DNA of 64,000 nucleotides from the NCBI RefSeq assembly GCF_020329435.1, contig NZ_JAGKJK010000008.1:248001-312000 (forward strand), written 5' to 3'. A program made the translations under genes and the position numbers. Origin of the DNA: Bradyrhizobium hereditatis (lineage in GTDB: Bacteria > Pseudomonadota > Alphaproteobacteria > Rhizobiales > Xanthobacteraceae). Each line of letters starts with the position of its first letter. Positions within the stretch are counted from its first letter, which is position 1. This document shows positions 16,812 through 25,710 of the stretch, piece by piece. The notes under the pieces were generated by a model. That model was given only the letters and a program-made list of their open reading frames with translations. It was not told the DNA's origin and searched no databases.

Positions 16812-18080
16812 TTACTTTCGTCGCGCTTTCGCGACCTGATCCGCCGTGACCAGCGGCGCTGCATTGCCCCAGGAATTGCGGATATAGTTGGTCACATCCG
16901 CAATCTCCTGATCGCTCATCTTCGCCGCATATCCCGGCATCGATCCCTTGTTGGGTGCGCGCGGCGTCGTCACGGTCTCGGCGCCGTCGAGGATGATGCG
17001 CAGCGTACTCGTCGCATCGGCCGATTGCAGATTGGCGTTGCCGGGCAGCGGCGGATAGATCCGCGGCGCGCCTGAGCCGTCCTCCTCGTGGCAGGCGATG
17101 CAGGCGCCGTTGTAGAGCTTTTCGCCGGCGGCCATTTGCGCCGGCGGGGGCGGGGTTACCTTGGGCTCCGGTGCACCGGCCGGAAGACTCTTCAGGTACA
17201 CCGCGATGGCGCGGACGTCCGCATCGCTCATCTTCGACGTCGAATTGACGACGACCTCCGACATCAACTGACCGGCATGGCTGCGCGTATTGCGGCCGCT
17301 CTGCAGATATTCGGTGATGTCTTCCACGCTCCAGGACTTCAGGCCGCTGCGCTCGGCGCCGTCCAGCCGTGGCGCGAACATGCCCTGCACGAGGCCGCCG
17401 CCAAACTTCCGGCCTCGTCTGTCCGCGCCAAATATGTTTTTGGGCGTGTGGCAGACGCCGCAGTGCGCGAGGCCCTCGACCAGATAGCGGCCACGATTCC
17501 ATTCCGCGCTCTTCTGCTGATCGGGCATCATTATGCCCGGCTTGAAGAACAGCCAATTCCAGCCGCGCATCACGAAGCGATAGTTGAACGGAAAGCGCAG
17601 CTCCGGCGCGCGCGGCGGATTGTGCAGCGGGGTGAGCGTCGCGAGATAGGCGCGGATCGCAAAAATGTCCTGGCGCGTCAGCTTGGTGAAGTTCGGGTAG
17701 GGGAAGGCTGGGTAGTACCGCGAGCCGTCGCGCGCCACGCCGTAGCGTAGGGCGCGGTAGAAATCGTCGTCGCTCCACGCGCCAAGCCCGGTCTCGCTAT
17801 CAGGCGTCAGGTTGGGCGAATAAATCCCGCCGAAGGGAGTGTCGATCCGCTTTCCGCCGGCGAAGGGTCTTGCGGGATCGGCGGTGTGGCAGCTTGCGCA
17901 GTCGCCGGCCTCGGTCAGCGCCTTGCCGCGCGCGATGTCCTCGCTGGTCGGTTCGGCCTTGAGCTCAAGCTTAGGCTTAACCGTTGGCTCGGTCCTGGAC
18001 TGGGCATGGCCGTCGGCGACCGCGAACGCAGTGCACAAAAATACGCCGGCGAGAATCGTCCGCATGGGTCCCTGCACCAT
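16812..18080 (-). CDS. Tri-haem cytochrome c, dehydrogenase-subunit type
   Basis: Exported c-type cytochrome of 422 residues with a signal peptide (ILAGVFLCTAFAVADGHAQ) and three CxxCH sites: CASCH (61-65), CGVCH (207-211) and CIACH (327-331). YYPAFPYPNFTKLTRQDI and the spacing match the cytochrome subunits of membrane-bound alcohol, gluconate and nicotinate-type dehydrogenases, which pass electrons to the respiratory chain. No dehydrogenase large subunit is adjacent, so the electron donor is unknown. I choose ATG 18080 because GGAAGGCCAG precedes it; ATG 18065 is an alternative with the same signal peptide. Confidence 0.9.
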   Translation of the reverse strand: MVQGPMRTILAGVFLCTAFAVADGHAQSRTEPTVKPKLELKAEPTSEDIARGKALTEAGDCASCHTADPARPFAGGKRIDTPFGGIYSPNLTPDSETGLGAWSDDDFYRALRYGVARDGSRYYPAFPYPNFTKLTRQDIFAIRAYLATLTPLHNPPRAPELRFPFNYRFVMRGWNWLFFKPGIMMPDQQKSAEWNRGRYLVEGLAHCGVCHTPKNIFGADRRGRKFGGGLVQGMFAPRLDGAERSGLKSWSVEDITEYLQSGRNTRSHAGQLMSEVVVNSTSKMSDADVRAIAVYLKSLPAGAPEPKVTPPPPAQMAAGEKLYNGACIACHEEDGSGAPRIYPPLPGNANLQSADATSTLRIILDGAETVTTPRAPNKGSMPGYAAKMSDQEIADVTNYIRNSWGNAAPLVTADQVAKARRK

Positions 18081-18322
18081 CTGGCCTTCCCGAGCGTTAT
18101 AGCGCGAAAGCGAAGCGAGGAGGGGCGTCATGCCATTTCGCGCGGGGGCTTCCGGACGACACAAACCGAAATGCCCCGCGGTTATTCCCGGCACGAAATT
18201 GCGATCTTTCAAAGCGCGGCTTTGCGCGCGAGATTTGTAGTGCGCGTGCGGAAAAATCCGACATAGACTGGTTCTAACAAGCTCAGATGACTAGCTAAAA
18301 GCAGTCGTCGCGCTCAAGGCTT

Positions 18323-21300
18323 ATGGCAAAGAGGGCTGCAATGGGAATCAACCAGGGTCCGATCAGTCTCGATCAGAAGTATACCCAAGGCACTGGCCAC
18401 ATCTTCCTGACCGGTATCCAGGCGCTGGTCCGCCTGCCGATGGCGCAGATCCGCCGCGACCGCGCGATGGGACTGAACACGGCTGGCTTCATCTCCGGCT
18501 ACCGCGGCTCGCCGCTCGGCGGCTATGACCAGCAGCTCTTTGCCGCGCGAAAGCATCTCGACCAGTACAACATCAAGTTTCAGCCCGGCGTGAACGAGGA
18601 CCTCGCGGCGACCGCGATCTGGGGTTCGCAGCAGCTCAATCTGTCGCCAGGCGCCAAATATGATGGCGTCGTCGGCATCTGGTATGGCAAGGGCCCGGGC
18701 GTCGACCGTTGCGGCGACGTCTTCCGCCACGCCAACACGGCAGGCTCCGCCAAGCATGGCGGCGTGCTGTGCCTTGCCGGCGACGACCACGGCGCAAAAT
18801 CCTCCACCGTGCCGCATCAGTCGGACCACGCCTTCATCTCCGCGCTGATGCCTTATCTCTATCCCTCCAGCATCCATGAAATGATCGAGATGGGCCTTCT
18901 GGGGATCGCGATGTCGCGCTACTCCGGCTGCTGGGTCGGCATGAAGGTGATCACCGAGACCGTGGAGACCACGGCGGAGATCGATCTCACCGACGAGATG
19001 AAGCCCTTCATCATTCCATCCGATTTCGAGATGCCGCCGGGCGGCCTCAATCTGCGCTGGCCGGACGACCGCTACGCCCAGGACCTGCGCCTGCAGGACT
19101 ACAAGGGCTATGCCGCAATCGCCTTCGCCCGCGCCAACAAGATCAACCGCATCACCATGGATTCGCCGAATGCCCGCTACGGCATCATGGCGTCAGGCAA
19201 GAGCTACGAGGACATCCGCCAGGCGCTGCGCGAGCTCGGGGTCACCGAGGAGGTCGCCGCCAAAATCGGGCTGCGGCTCTACAAAATCGGCATGCCCTGG
19301 CCGCTCGAGCCGGAAGGCGTGCGCAATTTCGCTGTTGGCCTTGAAGAGATCTTCATCGTCGAAGAGCGCCGCGAGATCGTCGAGAACCAGGTCAAGCAGG
19401 AGCTGTTCAACTGGCGCGACGACGTTCGCCCGCGCATCGTCGGCAAGATGGACGATCACGACAAGCGTTTCTTGACCTTTGCTGCCGAACTTAGCGTCGC
19501 TTCGCTCGCGAGTTCACTGACCGAACGACTTCTTCGACTTAATCTCAATCCCGAAATCGCCCAGATGCTGCGCGCCAAGGCCGACTGGTTTAACGGCCGG
19601 CAGGCAACCCAGATGCAGGCGGTCGCGCCCGTCACCCGCACGCCGTATTTCTGCTCGGGCTGCCCGCACAACACCTCGACCAAGGTCCCGGAAGGCAGCC
19701 GCGCCTTTGCCGGCATCGGCTGTCACTTCATGGCGCTGTGGATGGACCGCAACACCGAGACCTACACCCATATGGGAGGCGAGGGCGTGCCGTGGGTCGG
19801 CGTCGCCCCCTTTACAAAGGAAGAGCACGTCTTCGCCAATCTCGGCGACGGCACCTACTTCCATTCCGGCAGCCTTGCGATCCGCCAGGCGATCGCCTCG
19901 GGCGCCAACATCACCTACAAGATCCTCTATAACGACGCGACCGCGATGACCGGCGGCCAGCATGTCGATGGCGAATTGTCGCCGCAGCAGATCACCTTCC
20001 AGCTGCACAGCGAAGGCATCCGCGACATCTATCTGGTCTCGGAAAATCCCGATGCCTATCCGGCCTCGGAGATCGCGCCCGGCGTCAAGACCGCGCATCG
20101 TGACGAGCTGCAGGATGTCATGAAGACCTGCCGCACGCTCAAGGGCACCTCGGCGATCGTCTTCGTGCAGACCTGCGCCGCCGAGAAGCGCCGCCGCCGC
20201 AAGCGCGGCCTGATGGAAGACCCGGCGCGCCGCGTCATGATCAATCCGGCCGTGTGCGAAGGCTGCGGCGATTGCTCTGTGCAGTCGAACTGCATTTCCG
20301 TCGAGCCCTTGGAAACCGAGATGGGCCGCAAGCGCACCATCAACCAGTCGACCTGCAACAAGGACTATTCCTGCCTCAAGGGTTTCTGCCCGTCCTTCGT
20401 CACCATCGACGGCGGCAAGCCGCGCCGCCGCGCGCCGGCAGGTCTCGGCGACATCGGCGATCTGCCGGAGCCGGCCTCGTTCCCGTCGCTGGAGCGGCCC
20501 TACAACATCGCGGTCGGCGGCGTCGGCGGCACCGGTGTGCTGACGATCGGCGCGCTGCTCGGCATGGCCGCCCATATCGAGGGCAAGGCCAGCATGATCC
20601 TCGACATGTCCGGCCTGGCGCAAAAGGGCGGGGCGGTGCTCAGCCACGTCCGGCTCTCCGAACATCCTGCCGATGTCACCTGTTCGCGCATCGTCACCGG
20701 AACGGCGGACCTTGTGCTCGCGGCCGATGAAGTCGTGGCGGTATCGAAGGATATGGTTACGTTGTGCGAGTCCACCCGCACGGCGGGCATTATCAACAGC
20801 CACGTCATCCCGACCGCGGATTTCATTCTCAACCGTGACTTCAATTTCCAGAGCCGCAAGCTCAACTCGGTGCTGGAGACCGAGCTGCGCAAGGATTCTT
20901 CCTTCTTCGATTTCACCACGCCGGCCGAAGCCCTGTTAGGGGACTCCATCGCCACCAACATCATGATGCTGGGCTACGCCTATCAGCGCGGCCTGCTGCC
21001 GCTGTCGGCGAAGGCGATCGAGCAGGCGATCGAGGTAAACGGCGTCTCCATCAAGATGAACACGCAGGCCTTCCAGCTCGGCCGGCTCGCCGCCGCCGAT
21101 CCGGCGCGGTTCAAGGAGATGATGAAGGATCACGAGGCCGTCGTCCCGGCCAAATCGCTGGATACGATGACGCTCGACGACATCATCGCGCACCGCAGCG
21201 CATTTCTGACCGACTATCAGAACGCTGCGCTGGCCGAGCGTTACCGCAATCTGGTGAAGCGCATCCGCGACGCAGCGATCGATGGCGGTTATGGCGAAGC

Positions 21301-21832
21301 GCTGCCGCATGCGGTCGCGATCAACTACGCAAAACTGCTCGCCTACAAGGACGAGTACGAGGTGGCGCGTCTCTTCACCGATGGCCGTTTCGAAGCGCAG
21401 CTTCGCGATCAGTTCGAGGGCGACTTCAAGTTCAACTTCAACCTGGCGCCGCCGATCCTCGGCGGCGCGAAGGACGCGCTCGGCCGTCCGAAGAAGCGCG
21501 CGTTCGGCGCCTGGATGATGCCGGTGTTCCGGACGCTGGCAAAGCTGCGCGTCCTGCGCGGCACGCCGCTCGACATTTTCGGCTACAGCGCCGATCGCAA
21601 GCTGGAGCGCGAATTGATCACGGCCTACGAGAAGGACGTTGATACCGTGCTCGGCCTGTTGTCGCCCGTGACCCACGACACCGCCGTCGAGCTCCTGTCC
21701 TTGCCTGACCGCATCCGCGGCTTCGGCCCGGTAAAGGAGAAGGCAGTCGCGGACGCCAAGGCCCGCCACGCCCAACTCACCGGCGACCTCGCCAACCCGC
21801 CGCCCGCGCCAAGGCAATTGGCGGCAGAGTGA
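18323..21832 (+). CDS. Indolepyruvate ferredoxin oxidoreductase, fused alpha-gamma form
   Basis: A 1169-residue thiamine-diphosphate enzyme that oxidatively decarboxylates aryl or branched 2-oxo acids to acyl-CoA with ferredoxin-like acceptors. In order: a Pyr-type domain with GFISGYRGSPLGGYDQQL (about 55-72); a TPP-binding region with CSGCPHNTSTKVPEGS and HMGGEGVPW; an iron-sulfur segment starting CEGCGDCSVQSNC (from residue 645) with a second Cys-rich stretch CNKDYSCLKGFC; and a C-terminal gamma domain starting GGVGGTGVLTIG (about 733). This is the long single-chain form common in proteobacteria. It stands alone. ATG 18341 is another possible start. Confidence 0.94.
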   Translation: MAKRAAMGINQGPISLDQKYTQGTGHIFLTGIQALVRLPMAQIRRDRAMGLNTAGFISGYRGSPLGGYDQQLFAARKHLDQYNIKFQPGVNEDLAATAIWGSQQLNLSPGAKYDGVVGIWYGKGPGVDRCGDVFRHANTAGSAKHGGVLCLAGDDHGAKSSTVPHQSDHAFISALMPYLYPSSIHEMIEMGLLGIAMSRYSGCWVGMKVITETVETTAEIDLTDEMKPFIIPSDFEMPPGGLNLRWPDDRYAQDLRLQDYKGYAAIAFARANKINRITMDSPNARYGIMASGKSYEDIRQALRELGVTEEVAAKIGLRLYKIGMPWPLEPEGVRNFAVGLEEIFIVEERREIVENQVKQELFNWRDDVRPRIVGKMDDHDKRFLTFAAELSVASLASSLTERLLRLNLNPEIAQMLRAKADWFNGRQATQMQAVAPVTRTPYFCSGCPHNTSTKVPEGSRAFAGIGCHFMALWMDRNTETYTHMGGEGVPWVGVAPFTKEEHVFANLGDGTYFHSGSLAIRQAIASGANITYKILYNDATAMTGGQHVDGELSPQQITFQLHSEGIRDIYLVSENPDAYPASEIAPGVKTAHRDELQDVMKTCRTLKGTSAIVFVQTCAAEKRRRRKRGLMEDPARRVMINPAVCEGCGDCSVQSNCISVEPLETEMGRKRTINQSTCNKDYSCLKGFCPSFVTIDGGKPRRRAPAGLGDIGDLPEPASFPSLERPYNIAVGGVGGTGVLTIGALLGMAAHIEGKASMILDMSGLAQKGGAVLSHVRLSEHPADVTCSRIVTGTADLVLAADEVVAVSKDMVTLCESTRTAGIINSHVIPTADFILNRDFNFQSRKLNSVLETELRKDSSFFDFTTPAEALLGDSIATNIMMLGYAYQRGLLPLSAKAIEQAIEVNGVSIKMNTQAFQLGRLAAADPARFKEMMKDHEAVVPAKSLDTMTLDDIIAHRSAFLTDYQNAALAERYRNLVKRIRDAAIDGGYGEALPHAVAINYAKLLAYKDEYEVARLFTDGRFEAQLRDQFEGDFKFNFNLAPPILGGAKDALGRPKKRAFGAWMMPVFRTLAKLRVLRGTPLDIFGYSADRKLERELITAYEKDVDTVLGLLSPVTHDTAVELLSLPDRIRGFGPVKEKAVADAKARHAQLTGDLANPPPAPRQLAAE

Positions 21833-21834
21833 CT

Positions 21835-21949
21835 CTCGTGTCCCGGACGTGGTGCAGCACGCAGTGATGCACCACAGAGCCGGGACCCATCTAGCCGCAT
21901 AGGCCCCGGCTCAGCAGCGCAGCACTTCGCGCCGCGTCCGGGGCACGAG
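21835..21949. repeat. Palindromic intergenic repeat, family C copy 1
   Basis: Starts CTCGTGTCCCGGACG and ends CGTCCGGGGCACGAG, with an inner GTGCAGCACGCAGTGATGCAC hairpin and a GAGCCGGGACC / GGCCCCGGCTC pair. Also at 26574-26692. Confidence 0.85.
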
Positions 21950-21953
21950 AGCC

Positions 21954-22032
21954 GTAGGGTAGGCAAAGGCGCCCTTCGCGCCGTGCCCACCATCCAACAC
22001 TCCGCTCGTGCATGGTGGGCACGCTTCGCTTA
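21954..22032. repeat. Palindromic intergenic repeat, family E
   Basis: GTAGGGTAGGCAAAGGCG followed by GTGCCCACCAT and its inverted copy ATGGTGGGCAC. It sits directly after the family C element, making a composite repeat block between two genes. Confidence 0.75.
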
Positions 22033-22131
22033 ATCAAAAGCTTGTCTCCCAAGCCCCGATGGGGTGTAGTCGCCATCAGCTTGCCACTGCGTTGACGCAT
22101 TGCCTGCTTCGCACCAGCAACGGGTTAGCAG

Positions 22132-23112
22132 ATGGACCAGCCCCTCGCCGATATCGGCATCATCTCCGCCTATCGGTTCGCGAACGACGGTTCGGCGACG
22201 AAGCTCGATATCGTTAACCTCGATGTGGAACTCGCCAATCCGCACGGCTGGCTGTGGCTGCATTTCAACCTGTCCAACCGCCGCTGCCACGACTGGCTCG
22301 CCAGTGCGCCGCTGTCCGATATCGCGCGCGAGACCTTGCTCGATGCCGATGAGCATATCCGCCTCGATATCTTCGGCGAGGAGATCGCCGGCGTTTTGCC
22401 CGACCTGCATCAGGAGTTCATGCAGGAGGGCGACGATCTCCTGCGGGTGCACTTTGCGATCTCGTCAAAGCTGATGATCACCGCCCGGCGCAAACCGCTG
22501 CGTGCGATCGAGCTGACACGACGTGCACTCGATAGCGGCCGCAAGTTTCCAACCCCAGTGTCGCTGTTCGATGCAATCATCGACCAGTTCGCCGATGTGA
22601 TCGGGCGCTATTCGGCGGGCCTTGGCGACGAGCTCGACATCGTCGAGAATCATGTACTGCACGATGAGATCGACGATGAGCGCTTGCGGCTTGGCCGCGT
22701 GCGCTTGCAGGCGATCCGCACGCGGCGGCAGCTCTCGCAGATCCGGGCGCTGTTTCATCGCCTGGAGACGCGCGAGGACGTCGAATCCGAAACCCTGCTG
22801 TCGGCGATGCGCAAGCTTGCGCAGAAGTTCGACGCGCTCGACTACGAGTTCAGCGCGATCTATGAGCGCGCGCGGCTGCTGCAGGACGAGATCGCCGGTC
22901 GCATGACGGCGATCACCAACCGGCGCCTGTTCACGCTGTCGGTCCTGACCGCGTGCATGCTGCCCTCGACGCTGGTCACCGGCTTCTTCGGCATGAACAC
23001 CAAGGACATGCCGTTCCAGACCGGTGACGGCGGCACCTGGTACGCGCTTCTCTTGGTGATCGCCGCGGGAGCACTGACCTGGTGGCTGCTTAGGCGGACC
23101 AAGGCGTTGTAG
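22132..23112 (+). CDS. CorA/ZntB family divalent-cation transporter
   Basis: A 326-residue membrane protein. A large cytoplasmic alpha/beta N-domain and long helices (about 1-260) precede two C-terminal transmembrane helices. The selectivity signature is FFGMNTKDMPF (about 288-298), the GMN motif of the CorA superfamily. The periplasmic loop following GMN and the overall length resemble ZntB zinc transporters more than magnesium CorA. The pentameric channel would sit in the inner membrane. ATG 22132 follows weakly purine-rich GGTTAGCAG. Confidence 0.9.
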   Translation: MDQPLADIGIISAYRFANDGSATKLDIVNLDVELANPHGWLWLHFNLSNRRCHDWLASAPLSDIARETLLDADEHIRLDIFGEEIAGVLPDLHQEFMQEGDDLLRVHFAISSKLMITARRKPLRAIELTRRALDSGRKFPTPVSLFDAIIDQFADVIGRYSAGLGDELDIVENHVLHDEIDDERLRLGRVRLQAIRTRRQLSQIRALFHRLETREDVESETLLSAMRKLAQKFDALDYEFSAIYERARLLQDEIAGRMTAITNRRLFTLSVLTACMLPSTLVTGFFGMNTKDMPFQTGDGGTWYALLLVIAAGALTWWLLRRTKAL

Positions 23113-23125
23113 TCGGCCGTTGGCC

Positions 23126-23197
23126 GTAGCCCGGATGAGCGCAGCGATATCCGGGGCCAGCGTTACCCCGCATGTCGCTTGCGCTCATGCGGGCTAC
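23126..23197. repeat. Palindromic intergenic repeat, family D
   Basis: GTAGCCCGGATGAGCGC and its inverted partner GCGCTCATGCGGGCTAC enclose GATATCCGGGG. Typical of short dispersed repeats in this group; only one copy in the window. Confidence 0.75.
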
Positions 23198-23250
23198 AAT
23201 TCATCGACGTTCGCAAATCACTTCTGATTTTCAGAAATCGTGTCAAGCCC

Positions 23251-23830
23251 GCGAATCAAAAATATTCCGCTTCCGTTTTCACCCAAATCAGCGGCATAAC
23301 TCCGCCCGTCTCACCGCAAGATGAGGGGCGCTCGCGAACGTCACGAACGCGCGGTGAGATGCGATGGACGCAGATGGCGCGAGAGACGTTGCGCGCCGGA
23401 AGCGTACGGTGAAGTCGTGTGGTTCGGGCGCCGCGGTGCTGGCGTTAAGTCGGCGGGAAGTATCTTGCCGGCGACGGAGGCAATAAAGCCGTTCTCCGGG
23501 AAGAGCGCGAAGTAAGCCGTAAAGCCATTGCGCAGGGAAGGCCGGGATGCTCCCGCCGAACCTGTATGCTCGTGTGCGTGTTCTTTGCGCATAATTGCAC
23601 ACGAGACCGCGGGTGCGGCGCGCACCCGGTCTTCCCTGCGCCCTCTGATTGGAGAGGGCGGGAAAAGAAGATGCAAACCTCGGGCAAACATGTCGCGAGA
23701 TCGCGGCCCCATATTCAGTTTTCGTCACCCGCGCAGGCGGGTGACCCAGTACCCCAGAGACGTCGGTGATTGAACCGAGAAGCCGCGGCGTACTGGATCC
23801 CCGCGTTCGCGGGGATGGCAGTCGTGCATG
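23251..23830 (+). repeat. Large dispersed noncoding repeat, copy 1
   Basis: About 580 bp that match 46075-46638 in inverted orientation over nearly the whole length. Shared blocks include ATATTCCGCTTCCG near the left end, GAGGGGCGCTCGCGA, GTAAGCCGTAAAGCCATTGC, a long CTCGTGTGC / GCACACGAG hairpin, CGGTCTTCCCTGCGCCCTCT, CTCGGGCAAACATGTCGCGA, and CCGCGGCGTACTGGATCCCC at the right end. The copies differ by scattered substitutions and small indels that do not respect any reading frame, so the short open frames in it are probably not genes. It ends close to the start of the thiolase gene. Confidence 0.85.
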
Positions 23831-23964
23831 TGGCGGCTCAATGGGTCCACCAACTTGAGTCCAGTCGCTACCGTCTCGCCCTGCGGAATATTTCCGCGCT
23901 TGCCAAGGTCGGCCCAACAGGCCAGAAAAACTCTCTGCAAGAAGAAACGTCAGCGGAGAACGAT

Positions 23965-25122
23965 TTGACTATCAAGGGCAAAGCCTACATTGCCGGGATC
24001 TACGAGCATCCCACCCGGCACGCACCCGATAAATCCACTGCACAGCTCCACGCCGAGGTCGCCAAGGGCGCGATCGAGGATGCCGGCCTGACCAAGGACG
24101 ATATCGACGGCTATTTCCTCGCCGGCGACGCGCCGGGCGGGCTGTGGCCGATGGTCGATTATCTCGGCCTCAACACCAAGAAGCTGCGGCACGTCGATTC
24201 CACCGAGACCGGCGGCTGTTCCTATCTGATCCATCTCGGTCACGCGGCGGAGGCGATCGCCGCCGGCAAATGCTCGGTCGCGCTGGTGACGCTCGCCGGC
24301 AAGCCGCGAACCGGCCCGATGCCGGCCCGCGCGGCCGGCGCGGAGGCCGATTTCGAGGCCGCTTATGGCGCGACTACGCACAATGCTTATGGCATGTGTG
24401 CCATGCGCCATATGCACGACTACGGCACCACCAGCGAGCAACTCGCCTGGATCAAGGTCGCGGCCTCCCACCACGCCCAGTACAACCCGCATGCGATGCT
24501 GAAGGATGTCGTCACGGTCGAGGACGTCCTGAACTCGCCGATGATCTCGGACCCGCTGCATCGCATGGACTGCTGCGTCGTCACCGACGGCGGCGGCGCG
24601 ATGATCGTGACCACGCCGGAAATCGCCAAAAGCCTGAAGAAGCCGCTGGTGCGGCTGATCGGCCATGGCGAGGCGATGAAGGGCCCGCGCGGCGGCAAGG
24701 ATCTCGACCTCACTTATTCTGCCGGCGTGTGGTCCGGCCCGCGCGCCTTCGAGGAGGCAGGCGTCACGCCGAAGGACATCAAATACGCCTCGATCTATGA
24801 CAGCTTCACCATCACCGTGCTGATGCAGCTCGAAGACCTCGGCTTCTGCAAGAAGGGCGAGGGCGGCAAGTTCGTCGCCGACGGCAATCTCATTTCGGGC
24901 GTCGGCAAGCTGCCGTTCAACACCGATGGCGGCGGCCTCTGCAGCAACCACCCCGTCAACCGCGGCGGCATGACGAAGGTCCTCGAAGCCGTCAGGCAAT
25001 TGCGCGGCGAAGCGCATCCGAAAGTGCAGGTGCCGAATTGCGATCTCGCGATTGCCCACGGCACCGGCGGACTCCTTGGCGTGCGTCACGCCGCCTCAAC
25101 CTGCATTCTGGAGCGCGTGTGA
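23965..25122 (+). CDS. Acetyl-CoA acetyltransferase, SCP-x/lipid-transfer type thiolase
   Basis: A 385-residue thiolase-fold protein. It begins at TTG 23965 (start TIKGKAYIAGIYEHPTR) behind CGGAGA; the longer open frame upstream runs into a repeat element. Landmarks: TGGCSYLIHLGHAAEAI with the probable nucleophilic Cys, GGGLCSNHPVNRGGM, and the C-terminal AHGTGGLLGVRHAASTCIL with the active His. The pattern is that of SCP-x thiolases and Ltp-type proteins, which cleave side-chain 3-oxoacyl-CoAs (thiolysis) or act as aldolases with a DUF35 partner. Its stop overlaps the start of a DUF35 gene, making such a complex likely. Confidence 0.92.
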   Translation: MTIKGKAYIAGIYEHPTRHAPDKSTAQLHAEVAKGAIEDAGLTKDDIDGYFLAGDAPGGLWPMVDYLGLNTKKLRHVDSTETGGCSYLIHLGHAAEAIAAGKCSVALVTLAGKPRTGPMPARAAGAEADFEAAYGATTHNAYGMCAMRHMHDYGTTSEQLAWIKVAASHHAQYNPHAMLKDVVTVEDVLNSPMISDPLHRMDCCVVTDGGGAMIVTTPEIAKSLKKPLVRLIGHGEAMKGPRGGKDLDLTYSAGVWSGPRAFEEAGVTPKDIKYASIYDSFTITVLMQLEDLGFCKKGEGGKFVADGNLISGVGKLPFNTDGGGLCSNHPVNRGGMTKVLEAVRQLRGEAHPKVQVPNCDLAIAHGTGGLLGVRHAASTCILERV

Positions 25123-25511
25123 TGGCAGAAGTGAAGAAATATCCGGCGCCGGTGACCAATCCGGAAACCGCGCCGTTCTGGGAAGCGGCCAAGGCCGGCA
25201 AGTTCATGATCAAGCGCTGCACCGCCTGCGGCGAGCCGCATTACTTCCCGCGCGCGATCTGCCCGTTCTGCTTCTCCGACAAGACGGAGTGGGAGGAGGC
25301 ATCCGGCGAGGGGACGATCTACACCTACAGCCTGATGCGCAAATCGCCGACCGGACCGTACACGATCGCCTATGTCACGCTGAAGGAGGGCCCGTCGCTG
25401 CAGACCAACATCGTCGATTGCGATCTAACGAGCCTGAAGATCGGCCAGAAGGTGAAGCTGGTGTGGAAGCCGACCGACGGTGCGCCATTGCCGTTTTTCA
25501 CCGCGGCCTAG
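25122..25511 (+). CDS. Zn-ribbon OB-fold protein (DUF35), thiolase partner
   Basis: A 129-residue protein. The rubredoxin-like Zn ribbon is CTACGEPHYFPRAICPFC (about 28-45, four Cys), followed by an OB-fold with GEGTIYTYSLMRKSPTGPY and a C-terminal KLVWKPTDGAPLPFF. DUF35 proteins bind SCP-x-type thiolases or Ltp aldolases and help position acyl-CoA. The ATG overlaps the TGA of the thiolase (TGATG), a classic translationally coupled pair. I am confident in the family; the substrate is unknown. Confidence 0.92.
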   Translation: MAEVKKYPAPVTNPETAPFWEAAKAGKFMIKRCTACGEPHYFPRAICPFCFSDKTEWEEASGEGTIYTYSLMRKSPTGPYTIAYVTLKEGPSLQTNIVDCDLTSLKIGQKVKLVWKPTDGAPLPFFTAA

Positions 25512-25521
25512 CCTGGAAAGT

Positions 25522-25667
25522 ACCTTCCCCCCTTGCGGGGGAAGGTGGCGCAAAGCGCCGGAAGAGGGGTTCTCTCCACGAGAGAGATGCATTTGTGGAG
25601 GCAACCCCTCTCCCAAGCGAGGTTGTTGCTGGCGCCTGTGTAGCCCTCTCCCGCAAGGGGAGAGGGC
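25522..25667. repeat. Pair of short hairpin repeats, family F
   Basis: Two hairpins, 25522-25546 (ACCTTCCCCC / GGGGGAAGGT) and 25643-25667 (GCCCTCTCCC / GGGGAGAGGGC), flank about 95 bp. Related hairpins recur at 26735-26874. They separate the DUF35 gene from the hydratase gene. Confidence 0.75.
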
Positions 25668-25710
25668 GCAACAATAGGCGCCGCGAAGAAAAGGTTCGGA
25701 GAGAAACGAA

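Noticed and set aside
23528..23773. Several open frames of 65-120 codons inside the large repeat
   Set aside because: Corresponding frames in the second copy (46075-46638) are broken by indels that ignore codon phase, so the repeat is not coding.
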